62,500 nucleotides of DNA from Prorocentrum cordatum (GCA_963575745.1 CAUYUJ010020165.1:1-62500), one strand, 5' to 3'; counted from the first letter of the stretch, positions 27,601 to 36,244 are shown. Made by a program: numbers and translations. Notes: generated by a model not told the origin, from the letters alone.

Positions 27601-28943
27601 AATAACGCAGTGGATTCACCTGGGTCATCGGCCCATATGCTTGAGGGCCCGTTTCCAGGCTGGGCTTCAGTAGTCAAGGTAGTGTAGAAATTTCCACTAC
27701 CAGATCCCCTTCCCCTTCCAAACACAGATCCTATGTTACCAGGAGACCGTTCGGATAGGTGGCCTATCGAACGCATCCTCTCCAGCAACTCATCATACTG
27801 TTGTTGTGTTCGGGGCATTTGGTGATTGAGTGGCTGTAAGAGTTGCATGGCTCGCTGGTTGCCGACGCCTAAGGCGCGGAATAGGATAGTGGTTAGCAGT
27901 TGGAAGTTGGGAAGGTCGAATCCCACCGATTGTGCCTCAAGTCGGGCCATTTCGAATCGGGTAAGGGTGACATCGATTCGTTCCCCGTGAGGCACGTGGA
28001 AGTCGATGAGTTGTGTGCCGGAAGTGAGCTGTCGCTCATCTTCCAGGCGTTCGAACTTCATGCTTAGGAGGAACATGATGTAGGTCACTGGGTCTGTGTG
28101 GACCCCATCGATGTCAGCACCATAGTTGATAATGTCAGGCGGTACCCTCATGGCGAGTGTCCTCGCTAGGCCACCTAGGCCGCGTTGTATTGCGGCCGCT
28201 TGGGCCTGTGGCGTCATACGTCCGCTTGTAACGTTGAGCCATGCGTTGACCTCGTAGATGTACTCACGAAAAGGTACATTACCTTGAGGGTCCCAATATG
28301 GGCCATGTGTTTGCCCATCGGTGCTGTTTTCTCCACGACGCATGTGTCCGATTGCTGCCCCCAGCGCGAACCATATAATAGCGAAAACGACTAGCCCGAG
28401 AATGTGTAACGAAGGACGGTTATGATGCGCGTTGTCGCGCTGGGGTAGCGCCTTGTCGAGTCTTCGAGGCGCTCTGTCTGGCGGGTCTCCCCGCCCCTGC
28501 TTCAAGTATTGCGCTGTTAGCTCGTTGCCGAGCGGTTGGTGGTAACGCAATGATGAAGCGTATATGGTACCAGTCTGGTCGTCTAGACGTCGTACCTCTC
28601 GTGTTGCTTCTTGCTCTTGGATAGATCCTCGTAAACGTACTGGGAGTGGTGGCGCAGGGTGGTAGGTAGTCACGAAGATCGTGCCGAAGAATATGAGGCT
28701 AAGAAGAGCAAGAGCTGACCACACGAGAGTGCGGCCAGCTCCGCTACCAAGTCGAAAGTGAGCCTGGTAGCTCAAATATGGCATATAGCCTGGCAAATTG
28801 CGTCCATCGCTCTGCTGTGAAGGTACAGTATGAGGGGTGGACGGATAAGATAGGATAAGATCGATGTAATGATCTTTCCGGCACATAGCGAACACTCGCG
28901 GTGTCCGGGCAAATAGGGCGCGCGTGCCTTGGGCCAAAGGCAA
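24414..28943 (-). CDS. gag: Copia Gag with N-terminal membrane segments and zinc knuckle
   Basis: A 1509-residue open frame. The first 65 residues lie inside the 5' LTR and the frame runs through the primer site. In-frame ATGs are at 28886, 28784 (both in the LTR) and 28343. Two hydrophobic segments look like transmembrane helices: about residues 72-95 (LVWSALALLSLIFFGTIFV) and 180-200 (ILGLVVFAIIWFALGAAIG). Residues 200-400 are the Gag-like part (YIYEVNAWLNVTSG, MRVPPDIINYGAD, LLTTILFRALGVGNQRAM). A basic KGKGKRGRRR stretch precedes the CCHC zinc knuckle C625-HE-C-GSSD-H-LVRD-C638 (27030-27071). The rest is disordered, acidic, then Pro-rich. It shifts phase near 24700-24730 into the Tpt1 frame. 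Starting at residue 201 would remove both membrane segments. Confidence 0.85.
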   Translation of the reverse strand: MPLAQGTRALFARTPRVFAMCRKDHYIDLILSYPSTPHTVPSQQSDGRNLPGYMPYLSYQAHFRLGSGAGRTLVWSALALLSLIFFGTIFVTTYHPAPPLPVRLRGSIQEQEATREVRRLDDQTGTIYASSLRYHQPLGNELTAQYLKQGRGDPPDRAPRRLDKALPQRDNAHHNRPSLHILGLVVFAIIWFALGAAIGHMRRGENSTDGQTHGPYWDPQGNVPFREYIYEVNAWLNVTSGRMTPQAQAAAIQRGLGGLARTLAMRVPPDIINYGADIDGVHTDPVTYIMFLLSMKFERLEDERQLTSGTQLIDFHVPHGERIDVTLTRFEMARLEAQSVGFDLPNFQLLTTILFRALGVGNQRAMQLLQPLNHQMPRTQQQYDELLERMRSIGHLSERSPGNIGSVFGRGRGSGSGNFYTTLTTEAQPGNGPSSIWADDPGESTALLAGDRSQPSWATSPPSREPQPHRSLWGEANPLTDGVSTYLGDEDFDSGTDTDTISSDGVEALDWSDIMNMDNDNQRAEHLFWLLQQAKRRWRRFTRKPVRRVRRRIRRSFKGKGKGKRGRRRLNGRGIAAFLQRLSDEQHDEIFFGGKGRGKGRRETSGKGRGRRGNPRGRDGQVLKCHECGSSDHLVRDCPVKGNGKGRSTEVHFGSSEPSIEYLSLQDFEAMEQIFFTWVVGMDNVDELAGYGHGLYAYYLEYVRRFVMGSDELTPVEHGTLGNQPPSFFDWMFGNPGNIMAYESDDEDTTIEASPSEVQRNLEPPPEIPLGNRPSLMGEYPQTTEDLIEMESQAFVQAFIAGEPDTPFIPPGSLAPGEYGPRTLLQTLMRMHEILITGYPESQEHIEADIMIMQDTDACGSSELLLAALTLIDSVHPQDVQRHLIYSRGRWRNALDMAIAMRGHDLPPPGWGLQAVGMRPNHTAMRNIAGQPVLGNEPEPTTVPPTPGQPSDAQTPAMQGNLPVPDTPMAIIIGSSTSEEVEGDGCGLDEDDVTILMMDVNGEEEVDFDPDESESSSPSAQAPFAPSSTQQGDLPPSDDPSGIAQEPPQAPPPGAAPAASAASSDENTRRSRSHTRVREEPHPQARLPREWRQAGPKEHALRRGGQLLPYNDPRRRKGEHSAFGKGNPAYRDSDGKAIRGGHQLATNIRRPEIQEARTQLRDIIAARKQYRPHAACGPCSQPFQNNRPGCPVGNNEGLSPNRGKTLHKEGHPQLIPMTQEEIAEVNRRLGILSHLDPKEEEKPTPVPRGLVAMTQEEKDALFSLPGMRGNSPGVSSQSQQPEPTIKDEIKAQRVAEDEERMRTAEDRTREATRKMLEDSSKIYMKRATRPPLPLTSKAKSEPPTPKPSSVPKPKTSPQDPGPDVQMEVPRTETPRPPIGATPTQASVPKQQPQDPMEERRRPPSRSSSIAKRRQLSSAVGMHLRQLRLWRLVPGGPMKVLCRGVPGCRRSGAAPVAHLRGETRQALPPQLPPLLEPQPLQQQRFRCGETRQWFSCTTQVTRPSLVGLQM
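28738..28749 (-). promoter_or_regulatory. Primer binding site, initiator tRNA-Met type
   Basis: Immediately inside the 5' LTR the sense strand reads TGGTAGCGGAGC, complementary to a tRNA 3' end finishing in CCA. It resembles the initiator tRNA-Met primer sites of copia elements (TGGTA-x-x-GAGC pattern). Its position, with no gap to the LTR, fixes the element's orientation. Confidence 0.8.
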
Positions 28944-29001
28944 CGGCGCGCGAGCTATGCTCCCGATACTGTAACATCTCCCAAAGAGCTACCCTCAAAG
29001 T
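28750..29001 (-). repeat. 5' LTR (252 bp)
   Basis: Partner of 13097-13348, with three substitutions in 252 positions. It contains an open frame in phase with Gag, including two ATGs. Confidence 0.9.
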
Positions 29002-29006
29002 TGCTG
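29002..29006. repeat. Target-site duplication, right (TGCTG)
   Basis: Matches 13092-13096. Host RepA sequence resumes directly after it. Confidence 0.85.
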
Positions 29007-29395
29007 TACCCGGGAAAGTCTTGCGGCTCAGATCGGGTTGTTGCCCCCCGAACAATTGCAACAACCACAAGCATTCCAATATTGTTTGTTCTGATCTGCT
29101 CGCGCGCCATTCAACACGTATATCCCCAACCCTCGATACCCGCACTTTCCGTTGTCGATCGTACCCCCTTGGGGGTGTATCATGGTGCATCATTCTTACT
29201 TGCCACGCGAATTTAGCGCAGCCCCTAAAACATGGGAAAAATGAACGGATGGAAGGAAGGGACAAGGGGGAGGGAGTAGGATAGAACACGATAGAAAATA
29301 GCAGGAGGGGGGCTAGGAACATAATGCAAGTGACAGAACCAGACGGGTAGATCGGGCGGGTATGCCTTAAAGGGCGGGTCGAGAAGGCGCATACT
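29007..29395 (+). repeat. RepA copy, right part after the LTR element
   Basis: Continues the RepA copy cut at 13096: 'cgggaaagtcttgcgg', 'gcgcgccattcaacacgtat', the 'taccccc-ttggggg' palindrome (about 29161-29177) and the 'cagaaccagacgg' segment. Confidence 0.75.
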
Positions 29396-29399
29396 CCCT

Positions 29400-30225
29400 T
29401 GCTTCGTCTTCGCAGTGCCCCAGACGTCCCCGAGGAGCCCCAAGACAGCCCAAGAGAGACCCAAGAGGGCCCAAGACGGCCCAAAAGCGTCGTCCTGTGG
29501 GGCTGACGGAACTCCCCAAGACGGCCCAAGGGGCCCCAAAGCCAGCCCAGGAGGCCCCCAAGACGGCCTCAGGGAGGCCCAAGAGGGCCTCGTTCGAAAT
29601 CATGTTCCCGGAAGCGACGCCGCCAAAACGCCCCAAGAGCGCCTCCAGAGGCCCCTCCAAAGGGCCCCAGAAGCCGAAAATCATTAATTTTCCAATGGTT
29701 TTGAAGCATTCTTGCTCTCTCCCATGTTCCGCCTCCCCACGGTCCCGGACCGCGTCAGAGGCCCTTCAGATCGCTCCAAGACGGCCGAAGAGGCTCCCAA
29801 GAAAGCCCAGAGACGGCCCATGAGGCCCCCCAGATCAGTCAAGAGGGCCTCGAGAGCGCCCCAAGAGAGCCCCAAGAGCGACCCAAGAGGGCCCGAAGAG
29901 CGCGACGTTTCGAGGTCTCCAGCCTGAGAGGCTCCTAGGACGCCCCCGGAGGCCATCAAGAGGCTCCCAAGAAGCCCCGTGAGGCTCCCAAGAGGCCCCC
30001 CGGAAGCCCCAATAGGCCCCCAAGGGACCCCCAGGGAAGGCCCCTGCGGGCCCCCAAGACACTTCGGTAAATCGTATTGCCCAGAGCTTTCTGGGAACAT
30101 GATTCCTTGGGCAGCCGCCCACCGCCCCAACCATGTTTCCAAGAGGCTTGCCGACAAGGCCAAATAAAGGCGCCCCTCGGTAAGCCCCCAGTGTCTCACC
30201 TCTTAGAGAGCCGAACAAATCATGC
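29400..30225. repeat. CCAAGAGGCC-rich low-complexity repeat
   Basis: Degenerate 'gccccaagacggccc' and 'aagaggctccc' units, inverted relative to 11290-12140. The stretch 29700-29780 is an inverted relative of 11470-11540. No gene. Confidence 0.75.
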
Positions 30226-30339
30226 TCCCGGAAAGCTTCCCAGGAACATGATCCTCTATCTCGGAGTAGGCCTGGGGGGGGGGAGGCGGGCCGCTGCCTG
30301 TTCCCCCCATCGGTGACCAGGGGTTGCGGGGGGGGTCCA

Positions 30340-30900
30340 GAGCTCCCGAGGCGGGAAAGCCTTGCGGATCAAATTGCGTTGTTGGGCCCCGGACTACAAC
30401 AACAACGGCTCCCGCCTGCGACTTCCTCACAATTGACTCAGGACCCCCGCTCCCGCCTGAGACTTCCTCAAGATTTACTCCGGAAGGGCGCTCCCGCTTC
30501 AGACTTTTATTATTTAACTTAGAAACGGCGCTCCCGCTTGAGACTTCCAAAATCAGGACCCCTGCTCCCGCCCGAGACTTCCTCATAATTTACTCAGGAA
30601 TGGCGCTCTCGCTTAGGACTTCCTAGCAATTTATTGCAGCATCGCGTTCTCGACGCTCAGGAACCACGCTCGCGCCAAGGACGCCCTCGCAATTTACTTA
30701 GGAATCGCGCTCTCGCTTAATACTTCCTCGCAATTTACGCAAAAATCCCGTTTGAATGTCCCGCCCGCCCGACCCGCCCGTCAGGGTCCGCCCGCCCGAC
30801 CGGCGCTCCCGCCTTAGACGTCCGACAATGTGCTCGGGACTCCCGCTCCCGCCCAACTCTTCCTTGAGGAATACGCCCTCGCCTAGGACTTCCTCGAACG
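30340..30900 (+). repeat. RepA minisatellite segment
   Basis: Tandem degenerate units of about 43-46 bp built on 'gcgctcccgcttgagacttcct' halves such as 'ctcccgcctgagacttcctc' and 'cgcaatttac'. The same unit occurs inverted at 7730-7890 and 12770-12970, and direct at 31610-31850 and 58430-58735. Confidence 0.8.
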
Positions 30901-31215
30901 TTCACACTCTTACCCTCCTGCCCCTTCCTCCCCATCCAACCTCCCTCCTCCCTCCCCTCTCCCTCATATCCACCCTCCTCCTCCCTCTTCCTCTCTCCCC
31001 TCACCCTCCTCCCATAACCCTCCTCCCTCCTCTCTTCGCCCTCCCCTCTCCAGCCTCCTCCTTCCTCCCTCCTCTGTCTCTCTATCTCCAATCGTCCCCC
31101 CCCCCCCTCCTCGCCCCCTCTCTCCTGGCGTGTTCCCCTTTAGCCTCGTCCCTCCCCCTCCCTTCCTCCCACTCTCCCTCGTTCTCCCCCTTCCTCTTCT
31201 TGCAGGGCCCGCGCT
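30900..31215. repeat. CT-rich low-complexity tract
   Basis: Pyrimidine-rich plus strand (CTCCCT-type) with no coding function seen. Confidence 0.85.
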
Positions 31216-31309
31216 AATTCCAATGGTGGGCAAAGAGATGCGTGCCCCATCCTCCGAACAATTCCCCGCCCGTTCACGCCCGCTTGTCTAAGCCCGCCCG
31301 CCCCCGCAA

Positions 31310-32165
31310 AAAGAAAGAATCCCCCCAGAAGGGGGTACGCTCGAGGACGAAGGGGGCGGGTATCGAGGGCGTGGGTATACACGTTGCATGGCACGCGGGC
31401 AAGTAAGAGCGAACAGTCTTAAAATGATTGTTGTTGTTGTTGCTGTTCTTGTTGTGGCTGCTGCTGTTGTCCTTGACAAATATGTATTGCTGATCTCCCT
31501 CGCCGGTGCACATGGTGTTTTTCAATGAGAGTGCTCCTTCTGGCCCAGGGGTCGCACCCTGTTTGAATCATGGAACATATTCCTGCTCAAACTGTGCCCC
31601 TGGCCCCCGGTTTACAACAACAGCGGCTCTCGCCGGATATTTCCTCACAGTGTATGCCAAAATCACGTTATCGCGCGGGATTTCCTTACAGTTTCTGCAG
31701 GAATCGCGCTCTTTCGTGGGATTTCTTAGCAATTCATTCAGGCGCCGCGCCCTCGACACTCAGGAATCACGCTCTCGCTTTGGCCTTTTCTCCGGAATTC
31801 CAACGGAATCGCGCTATCGCTCGAAACTTTTTTCGCAATTCATGCATGACTCACGCTCCAGCAACCCGCCTGCTAGTCCTGGACCGCCTTCACAACCCGC
31901 CCGATAGGGTCTGCCCGCCAGATGTACCTGTCTTGTTCTGCCATGTGTTTTCTGCTCCTAGCCCCCTCCTGCTAATTTCTCTCGTGCTCCATTCTTCGCC
32001 CTCCCCTTTCCACTCGTTCTCTCTTCCCCTGTTTTAGGGGCTGCGCTAAATACACGCGGTAGGCAAGGAAGATATACCACCACAGGGGTTACGATCGAAG
32101 GCGAAGAGGGCGGGCACCGAGGGTTCGGGATAGATGTGTTGAATGGCACGCGAGCAGATAAGAGC
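31310..32165. repeat. RepA copies, mixed orientation
   Basis: An inverted RepA core at 31320-31480 ('aagggggtacgctcgaggacg', 'gagcgaacagtcttaa'), a direct segment at 31505-31870 with 'tttttcaatgagagtgctcc' and the minisatellite, and another inverted core at 32020-32175. Two copies appear joined or nested. Confidence 0.7.
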
Positions 32166-32500
32166 CAATAGTCTTAACCTGATGCTTATGTTTGCTGCTG
32201 GTGGTGTTGTTTGTGTTTCTGTCTCGCATTATCTCTCTCTCTCTCTCTCTTCCTCCCTCCCTGCCTTCCTCCATTTCTCTCTCTCTCTCTCTCTTTGTAT
32301 CTTTCTCTCTCTCTCTCTCTCTGTCTCTTTCGTCTTCCTCTGTCCGTATAGCGGGGGCGGCTGACCCATCCGGGACCGTCCTGGCCGACACCATAGAGGG
32401 GTGACTCTCTCCTCCTCATTTCAGTTTGGCCCTTCCTCAGAGCATCGCTCGACCAACGAAGGGTTAGTTGCATTTTCACCTGCAGCGGCGATCAGTACTG
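32166..32500. repeat. CT microsatellite and spacer
   Basis: (CT)n and CTTCCT tracts at 32230-32340, then unassigned sequence. Confidence 0.8.
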
Positions 32501-32637
32501 TAGGGAAGCTGCATGCCAGGGAAGTCCAAATTCAAACCATGCACTGAAGGGCCGCCTATTCGGCAACCTGTCAAATACCCGCAGCCCGCATCCTTACTGG
32601 CCTGGGTGGCGCCGCCGGCTGGCGCCATTCACCTCAC

Positions 32638-33233
32638 CCGTCTCAATCGTGGCAGGATCCCCGTCAGCTTCGGCTTGAGTGTCGTACCTTTCCAGCTTGC
32701 TGTTGTAGCTCTCCACTTCTGCCTGGTAGACCTCCGGCAGCTGGCGGCCATACTGCTTGTGAGCGGCGATCAGCTGGTCCAGTGTCAGGAGGCAGGCGGG
32801 GAAGCGTCGCAAGTAAGCGCCCTTCACTGCGGCAGGCATCAGCGAGGGCGCGGCCAGAAAGGAGAGCTGCGGGATGCTGGCGAATGCCACCAACCACGGA
32901 GCCCAGAAGCAAGCGGCCAAGGTCACCGCTACAATTCTGCTGAAGATGCCTCCCTGCCACAAAGAGCGAGCGCCCCAATTCCAGACCCAGATGCCCACGT
33001 CCTGAGACCAGCCGATGGCGCTGTCGTCCCTGAAGAGGGCTCTGTGCACGACATTCTCTGGCTGCTCGAACCTAGGTGGAGGAGGAGGAGGAGGACGACG
33101 ACGACTACGAGGAGGAGTGGATCTCGAGCTGCTCGAACCTCGCCCTGCTCATCAGCGGCGGACCGCGCATCTCGTAGACACCTCCGAAGGGCCCAAAGAA
33201 GTCCTCGAAGATACGGCGTGGAAGGCCAGCGAC
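32638..33233 (-). CDS. Unrecognised membrane protein gene, two internal exons
   Basis: Exon 33233-33139 (after acceptor CCCAG|G) encodes VAGLPRRIFEDFFGPFGG and YEMRGPPLMSRAR. A 67-bp intron (33138-33072) follows, starting GT and ending CCTAG. Exon 33071-32638 encodes FEQPENVVHRALFRDDSAIG, a hydrophobic stretch with IVAVTLAACFWAPWLVAF, then LTLDQLIAAHKQYGRQLPE, and ends at a GT-GAG donor. A 13-bp direct repeat (AGGTTCGAGCAGC on the minus strand) sits at both intron ends, so the exact junction is ambiguous, but the reading frame is kept with GT-AG. No known family recognised. Earlier and later exons were not found. Confidence 0.6.
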
Positions 33234-33249
33234 CTGGGCTGACTGAAAG

Positions 33250-34330
33250 TCAGAGGAGAACTAACGGACCCTGATTAACAACTGCCCCGACGCCCGACGC
33301 TGCTCTTTCCATACGCACCCATCCCGAAAAACTGCACGCCCACCCGTGAATCGGCAACAGACAACCAGCTTTTCCTCTGCCCGAGTCCACTCCAAGCGTG
33401 CCATCTCCTCCGCTGTAGCCGCTTTTGTACTCGCTCGCTGCACAGGCCGACCTCGGCTCGAAGGACTGGTCGGGACGATACGCAGGGAGGCTCCAGGAGG
33501 GGGGGGAAGATCTCACCGAGACGCCCCCTCCCCCCTGAAGAAGTCATTCCCCGCGCCGGCCCGACCCGCGATGTCCCTGGACCAAGGACGTCACGTTTAT
33601 TTCTGATCTCGCAGCGACACCGGTGCCTTCCTCTCTTCTCCTCCCCGTTGTCCCCCCCTTCTCCCCACCAATCCTCCTGGGAAGGGGTATGGGGAGGGAA
33701 AGTGGGGGAAGGCCTGTGGTCGAAGTTTTGGACCCCCCGGACCCCGAGATACCAAGCTGACACCTTAGACAGCGCAGCGATCTTTCAGAAGTCGATCAAG
33801 GTCCGTGTAGACGGGCAAGCCCCCTTTGCTCAAGTATGGTGCTAAGTATGGTATCGTACCGTTGCGCACTTCAAGACGATTGGGTTACCCTTCTCAAAAG
33901 CAAGGCCCATAAGAAACAATAGCGGCCGACGACGCGGATGGACAACATGCCGTCGGCTGTAGAGCTGCTGACGGCTACGCCGGGCAAGGGTCTGCGCTAA
34001 ACCAGCCACTCCGATGTGTAGCTTCGGTGCACCTTGTTTCTTCTGGTCTTGTAAGGGGCGGAGTAGGTTTCGAGAGCCTGGCCCAAGTGATTGCGCAAGC
34101 TCATGCCTCGCCTCGCCACTGGGACATTCGGCGACCTCGTCGTCTCACAAGCCTCAAGACCGCCCTGAGGAAGACGGGAGTCGGCTGAGCAACCCTGCCC
34201 CCTTCCACCTGGACGGCTCGGGATCAACATCACGTAGATGTTCAAGATAACGGGTGTCCCTCTGTCCTTCCAGTAGACAGATCTGTCTATGCTTTCTTCG
34301 AAGGCTGGATGTGAGCCTCGCCGGACTCGA
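33250..34330. other. Spacer, no gene seen
   Basis: Mixed unique sequence with poly-G runs; open frames have no recognisable motif. Confidence 0.5.
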
Positions 34331-34334
34331 AGTC

Positions 34335-34530
34335 GGTGGCCCGTGGCTTGCCGTATGGTCTCCCTTAGGGTCTCCCTTATGCAGTCTCCCGCGTGGCTTT
34401 CCAAATCGTCGCATGGCTTGCCATCTGGTGTCCCGTATAGTCTTCCCCATGCTCTCCCGTATAGTCTCCCACATAAGTTGCCGCATGGTCTCATGTATGA
34501 TCTCCCGTATGGCTTCCCATACATTCGTGT
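34335..34530. repeat. Degenerate ~15-bp tandem repeat
   Basis: On the plus strand variants of 'ctcccgtatagtctccc' repeat about a dozen times; on the minus strand one frame gives ETIRE/ETMRQ-type five-residue repeats. Probably a minisatellite rather than a gene. Confidence 0.65.
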
Positions 34531-34534
34531 TACT

Positions 34535-35090
34535 CCATACGCATCGAATCAGCGGCGATGTGCGCCAGTGGCGCAAAGGCGGGGCCCCGGGAAGCAAATC
34601 CGCGATCGATCGAATTCTCTCTTTCCGACCCCTGTTAAACATACGCACCTCGCCTCCCCGCCTCCGCCGCCTCCCCAGCCCCCCCCCGCAAAGACTCCTG
34701 GCGCCCTGTGCCACCGTCAATTCGTTTTCTTCTTTTTGCGGGGCGTAGCGCGCGCAGCCCCTGATTTTAGCGAGGCGTTTGCTTCTTTTTGCGGGGCGTG
34801 CGTTTTCTTTTTTTTGCTGCTGATTACCGCAGGTGCGTTGAACGCGTGAAAACATCCGCACGGGCTCGTGTTGGTGCCATTGGTCCGGGCGGCCGCGCAC
34901 CCTGCTTCCCTCCCCGCCCCCCCATTCTGCCGGGTGCGCCAGGGGCGCTCGCGGCGCAAGGGCGCCGCTGCCGGGGAGCTTGCGGGTCAAAAACTGGGGC
35001 CCTGAAGGGGTGGGGCGGGGCCCCAAGGATAAGCGAGGGATCCCGAGCTGAACCTCCACTGCGCAAGGCCGCCTGAGCAGCGAGAAGGAA
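34535..35090. other. Spacer with duplicated 'cttctttttgcggggcg' segment
   Basis: A short segment containing 'ttctttttgcggggcg' occurs at about 34729 and 34781. Otherwise unassigned GC-rich sequence. Confidence 0.5.
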
Positions 35091-35096
35091 ATGGTT

Positions 35097-35534
35097 TCAC
35101 GCATGATGAAGTAGCGTTTCCACGCGTCGGAATACGCGGGCCGCCAGCGCGGAGATCTCTGACGCGCGGCCTGCACTAGAAGAGGAGGAGGAGAAGGAGG
35201 AAGAGCAGGAGGGGAGGCGAAGGAGGAGTCAGACGACCATGAAAGAGGCGGGGCTCCTGGATGATCAGCTGCACAAGCAACGCTCGCACCTTGACGGCAC
35301 GCTCGGCGAGTGCACCCGCTCGCGCCCCCACGTATTGCATGGCCGAAACCTGCGATAACGAACCGCTAATCATCATAGATATGAAAGCACCAAGACCGAC
35401 ATCGAGGGGCGCTGCAATGGCGCGGAGGTGTTCTGCCGAGACCCAAGGGGATATACTGATGAGAACCTTGTCCACGAAACTGCGCTGGGGCCAACCAGTG
35501 GGCAAAGGGGGAACGAGTCGAATCAAGGTATCCC
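35097..35534 (-). CDS. C-terminal exons of an unrecognised gene
   Basis: Exon from about 35534 to 35238 encodes FVDKVLISISPWVSAEHLRA, DVGLGAFISMMISGSLSQVS and ALAERAVKVRALLVQLIIQE. A 67-bp CTC-rich intron (35237-35171, GT...GCAG with an AG|G acceptor) joins it to a terminal exon, 35170-35097, encoding RASEISALAARVFRRVETLL and stopping at TGA (35097-35099). The spliced reading is protein-like on both sides. The middle stretch is weakly hydrophobic. No family recognised; the upstream exon border is uncertain. Confidence 0.5.
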
Positions 35535-35559
35535 GAAACACAGGGCCTCATGAATGATG

Positions 35560-36198
35560 AACCAACGAGTCTCCAGAGGCGCTGGGACGCCCGGGCGCAC
35601 AACGGAGAGTCGCCCGGCGGAAACATTTAGGAGCACACCACGAATCACAGCCAGTTCGTGGGCGTGCTAATTCCTATGCGTGCCCGGGCAATCTTTGATT
35701 GACACCACAAGACGGGAAAATTCACTGATCAGCACCACCTGACGCGCGGGAGGAATCCAGCACTTCGTTCGAGAGGGCAATATACTAGCCAGGAAACCGG
35801 AAAAACGGTGATGCCTCAAAGCCGCCTTCTCAGTTCCTTCTGTAACTCAGCACACGGAGCCTGGGAAACCTGTGGGACTTGATGGACCCTGTCATAATGC
35901 TCAATCATCTAGCACATGATACTGTTGGCACGCCAGCCCTCGACATGCGGGACGAGCGTCCTCTCGTCACTTCCGGCAGGAGGCGGCGAGAACATCTCGC
36001 CGTCTGTGGGGCACCGAGGAAGAGAACGCAGCTCGCTATCTGGCAGCTTCGCACTCAAGGTCGAAGCACCTCCTCTCTCGGCCGAGAAAAAAAAGGCCCC
36101 CACGCCCCCGAGGAGGCCCGCGAGGATGGAGAAAACCCCGGGGCTGCCGAGAGCAGGGCGCCCCATGGGCGGGGGAGCGAACTGCGCGGTATACGAGG
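35560..36198. other. Spacer, no gene seen
   Basis: Unique sequence without recognisable coding or RNA features. Confidence 0.5.
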
Positions 36199-36244
36199 AG
36201 GGGGAGGAGGGAGGGAGGGAGGGAGGGAGGGAGGGAGGGAGGGA
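36199..36244. repeat. GGGA microsatellite at the LINE 3' end
   Basis: (GGGA)n on the plus strand, which is (TCCC)n following the 3' untranslated region of the LINE in its sense. A similar TCCC tract lies upstream of its 5' end. Confidence 0.9.

Larger units (their letters stand above)
13458..28533 (-). repeat. Dispersed family of ~38 GNRA-tetraloop hairpins
   Basis: Sense-strand pattern: 5-bp stem GCNNG, loop GNRA, stem CNNGC (14 nt). Plus-strand starts: 13458, 13636, 14243, 15030, 15669, 15930, 16337, 17660, 18170, 19265, 19479, 20095, 20538, 20627, 21162, 21195, 21684, 21765, 22256, 22666, 22844, 23084, 23345, 23867, 24474, 24555, 25130, 25358, 25842, 26057, 26132, 26624, 26771, 27098, 27564, 27647, 28481, 28520. 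Sense loops: GAAA 24, GCAA 6, GAGA 4, GTAA 2, AAAA 1 (21684), GATA 1 (21765). Three stems use one G-U wobble (20095, 26624, 27647); 25358 has stem CGTTG; all others are GCNNG, with ten different NN pairs. Spacing averages about 400 bp. I found none outside the element. A weaker 4-bp stem lies at 16297-16308. Confidence 0.93.
13097..29001 (-). mobile_element. Ty1/copia-type LTR retrotransposon with extra domains
   Basis: A complete-looking 15.9-kb element in minus orientation. Structure: 252-bp LTRs, TGCTG target duplication, an initiator-tRNA-like primer site beside the 5' LTR, then Gag with zinc knuckle, Tpt1/KptA domain, a disordered linker, RING-H2 plus retropepsin, an unidentified domain, a methyltransferase-like domain plus integrase, reverse transcriptase and RNase H. 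The order IN before RT marks the copia lineage. About six single-base frame changes and one in-frame TGA break the polyprotein, yet the LTRs are about 98.8% identical. About 38 GNRA hairpins are spread through the sense strand. It is inserted into a RepA repeat. Copia elements are usually near 5 kb, so this one is about three times longer. Confidence 0.92.

Noticed and set aside
13458-28533. Reading the hairpins as a repeated G-N-x-P peptide motif
   Set aside because: Several hairpins lie in other codon phases and two in non-coding sequence, so the peptide is a by-product.
13458-28533. CRISPR-like or attC-like array
   Set aside because: Units are 14 nt, widely and irregularly spaced, within coding sequence of a eukaryotic retrotransposon; no spacers, leader or integrase sites.
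35106-35125. Possible GNRA-type hairpin at 'gcgtttccacgc' outside the LTR element
   Set aside because: The stem is not complementary over five pairs, so it does not fit the family.
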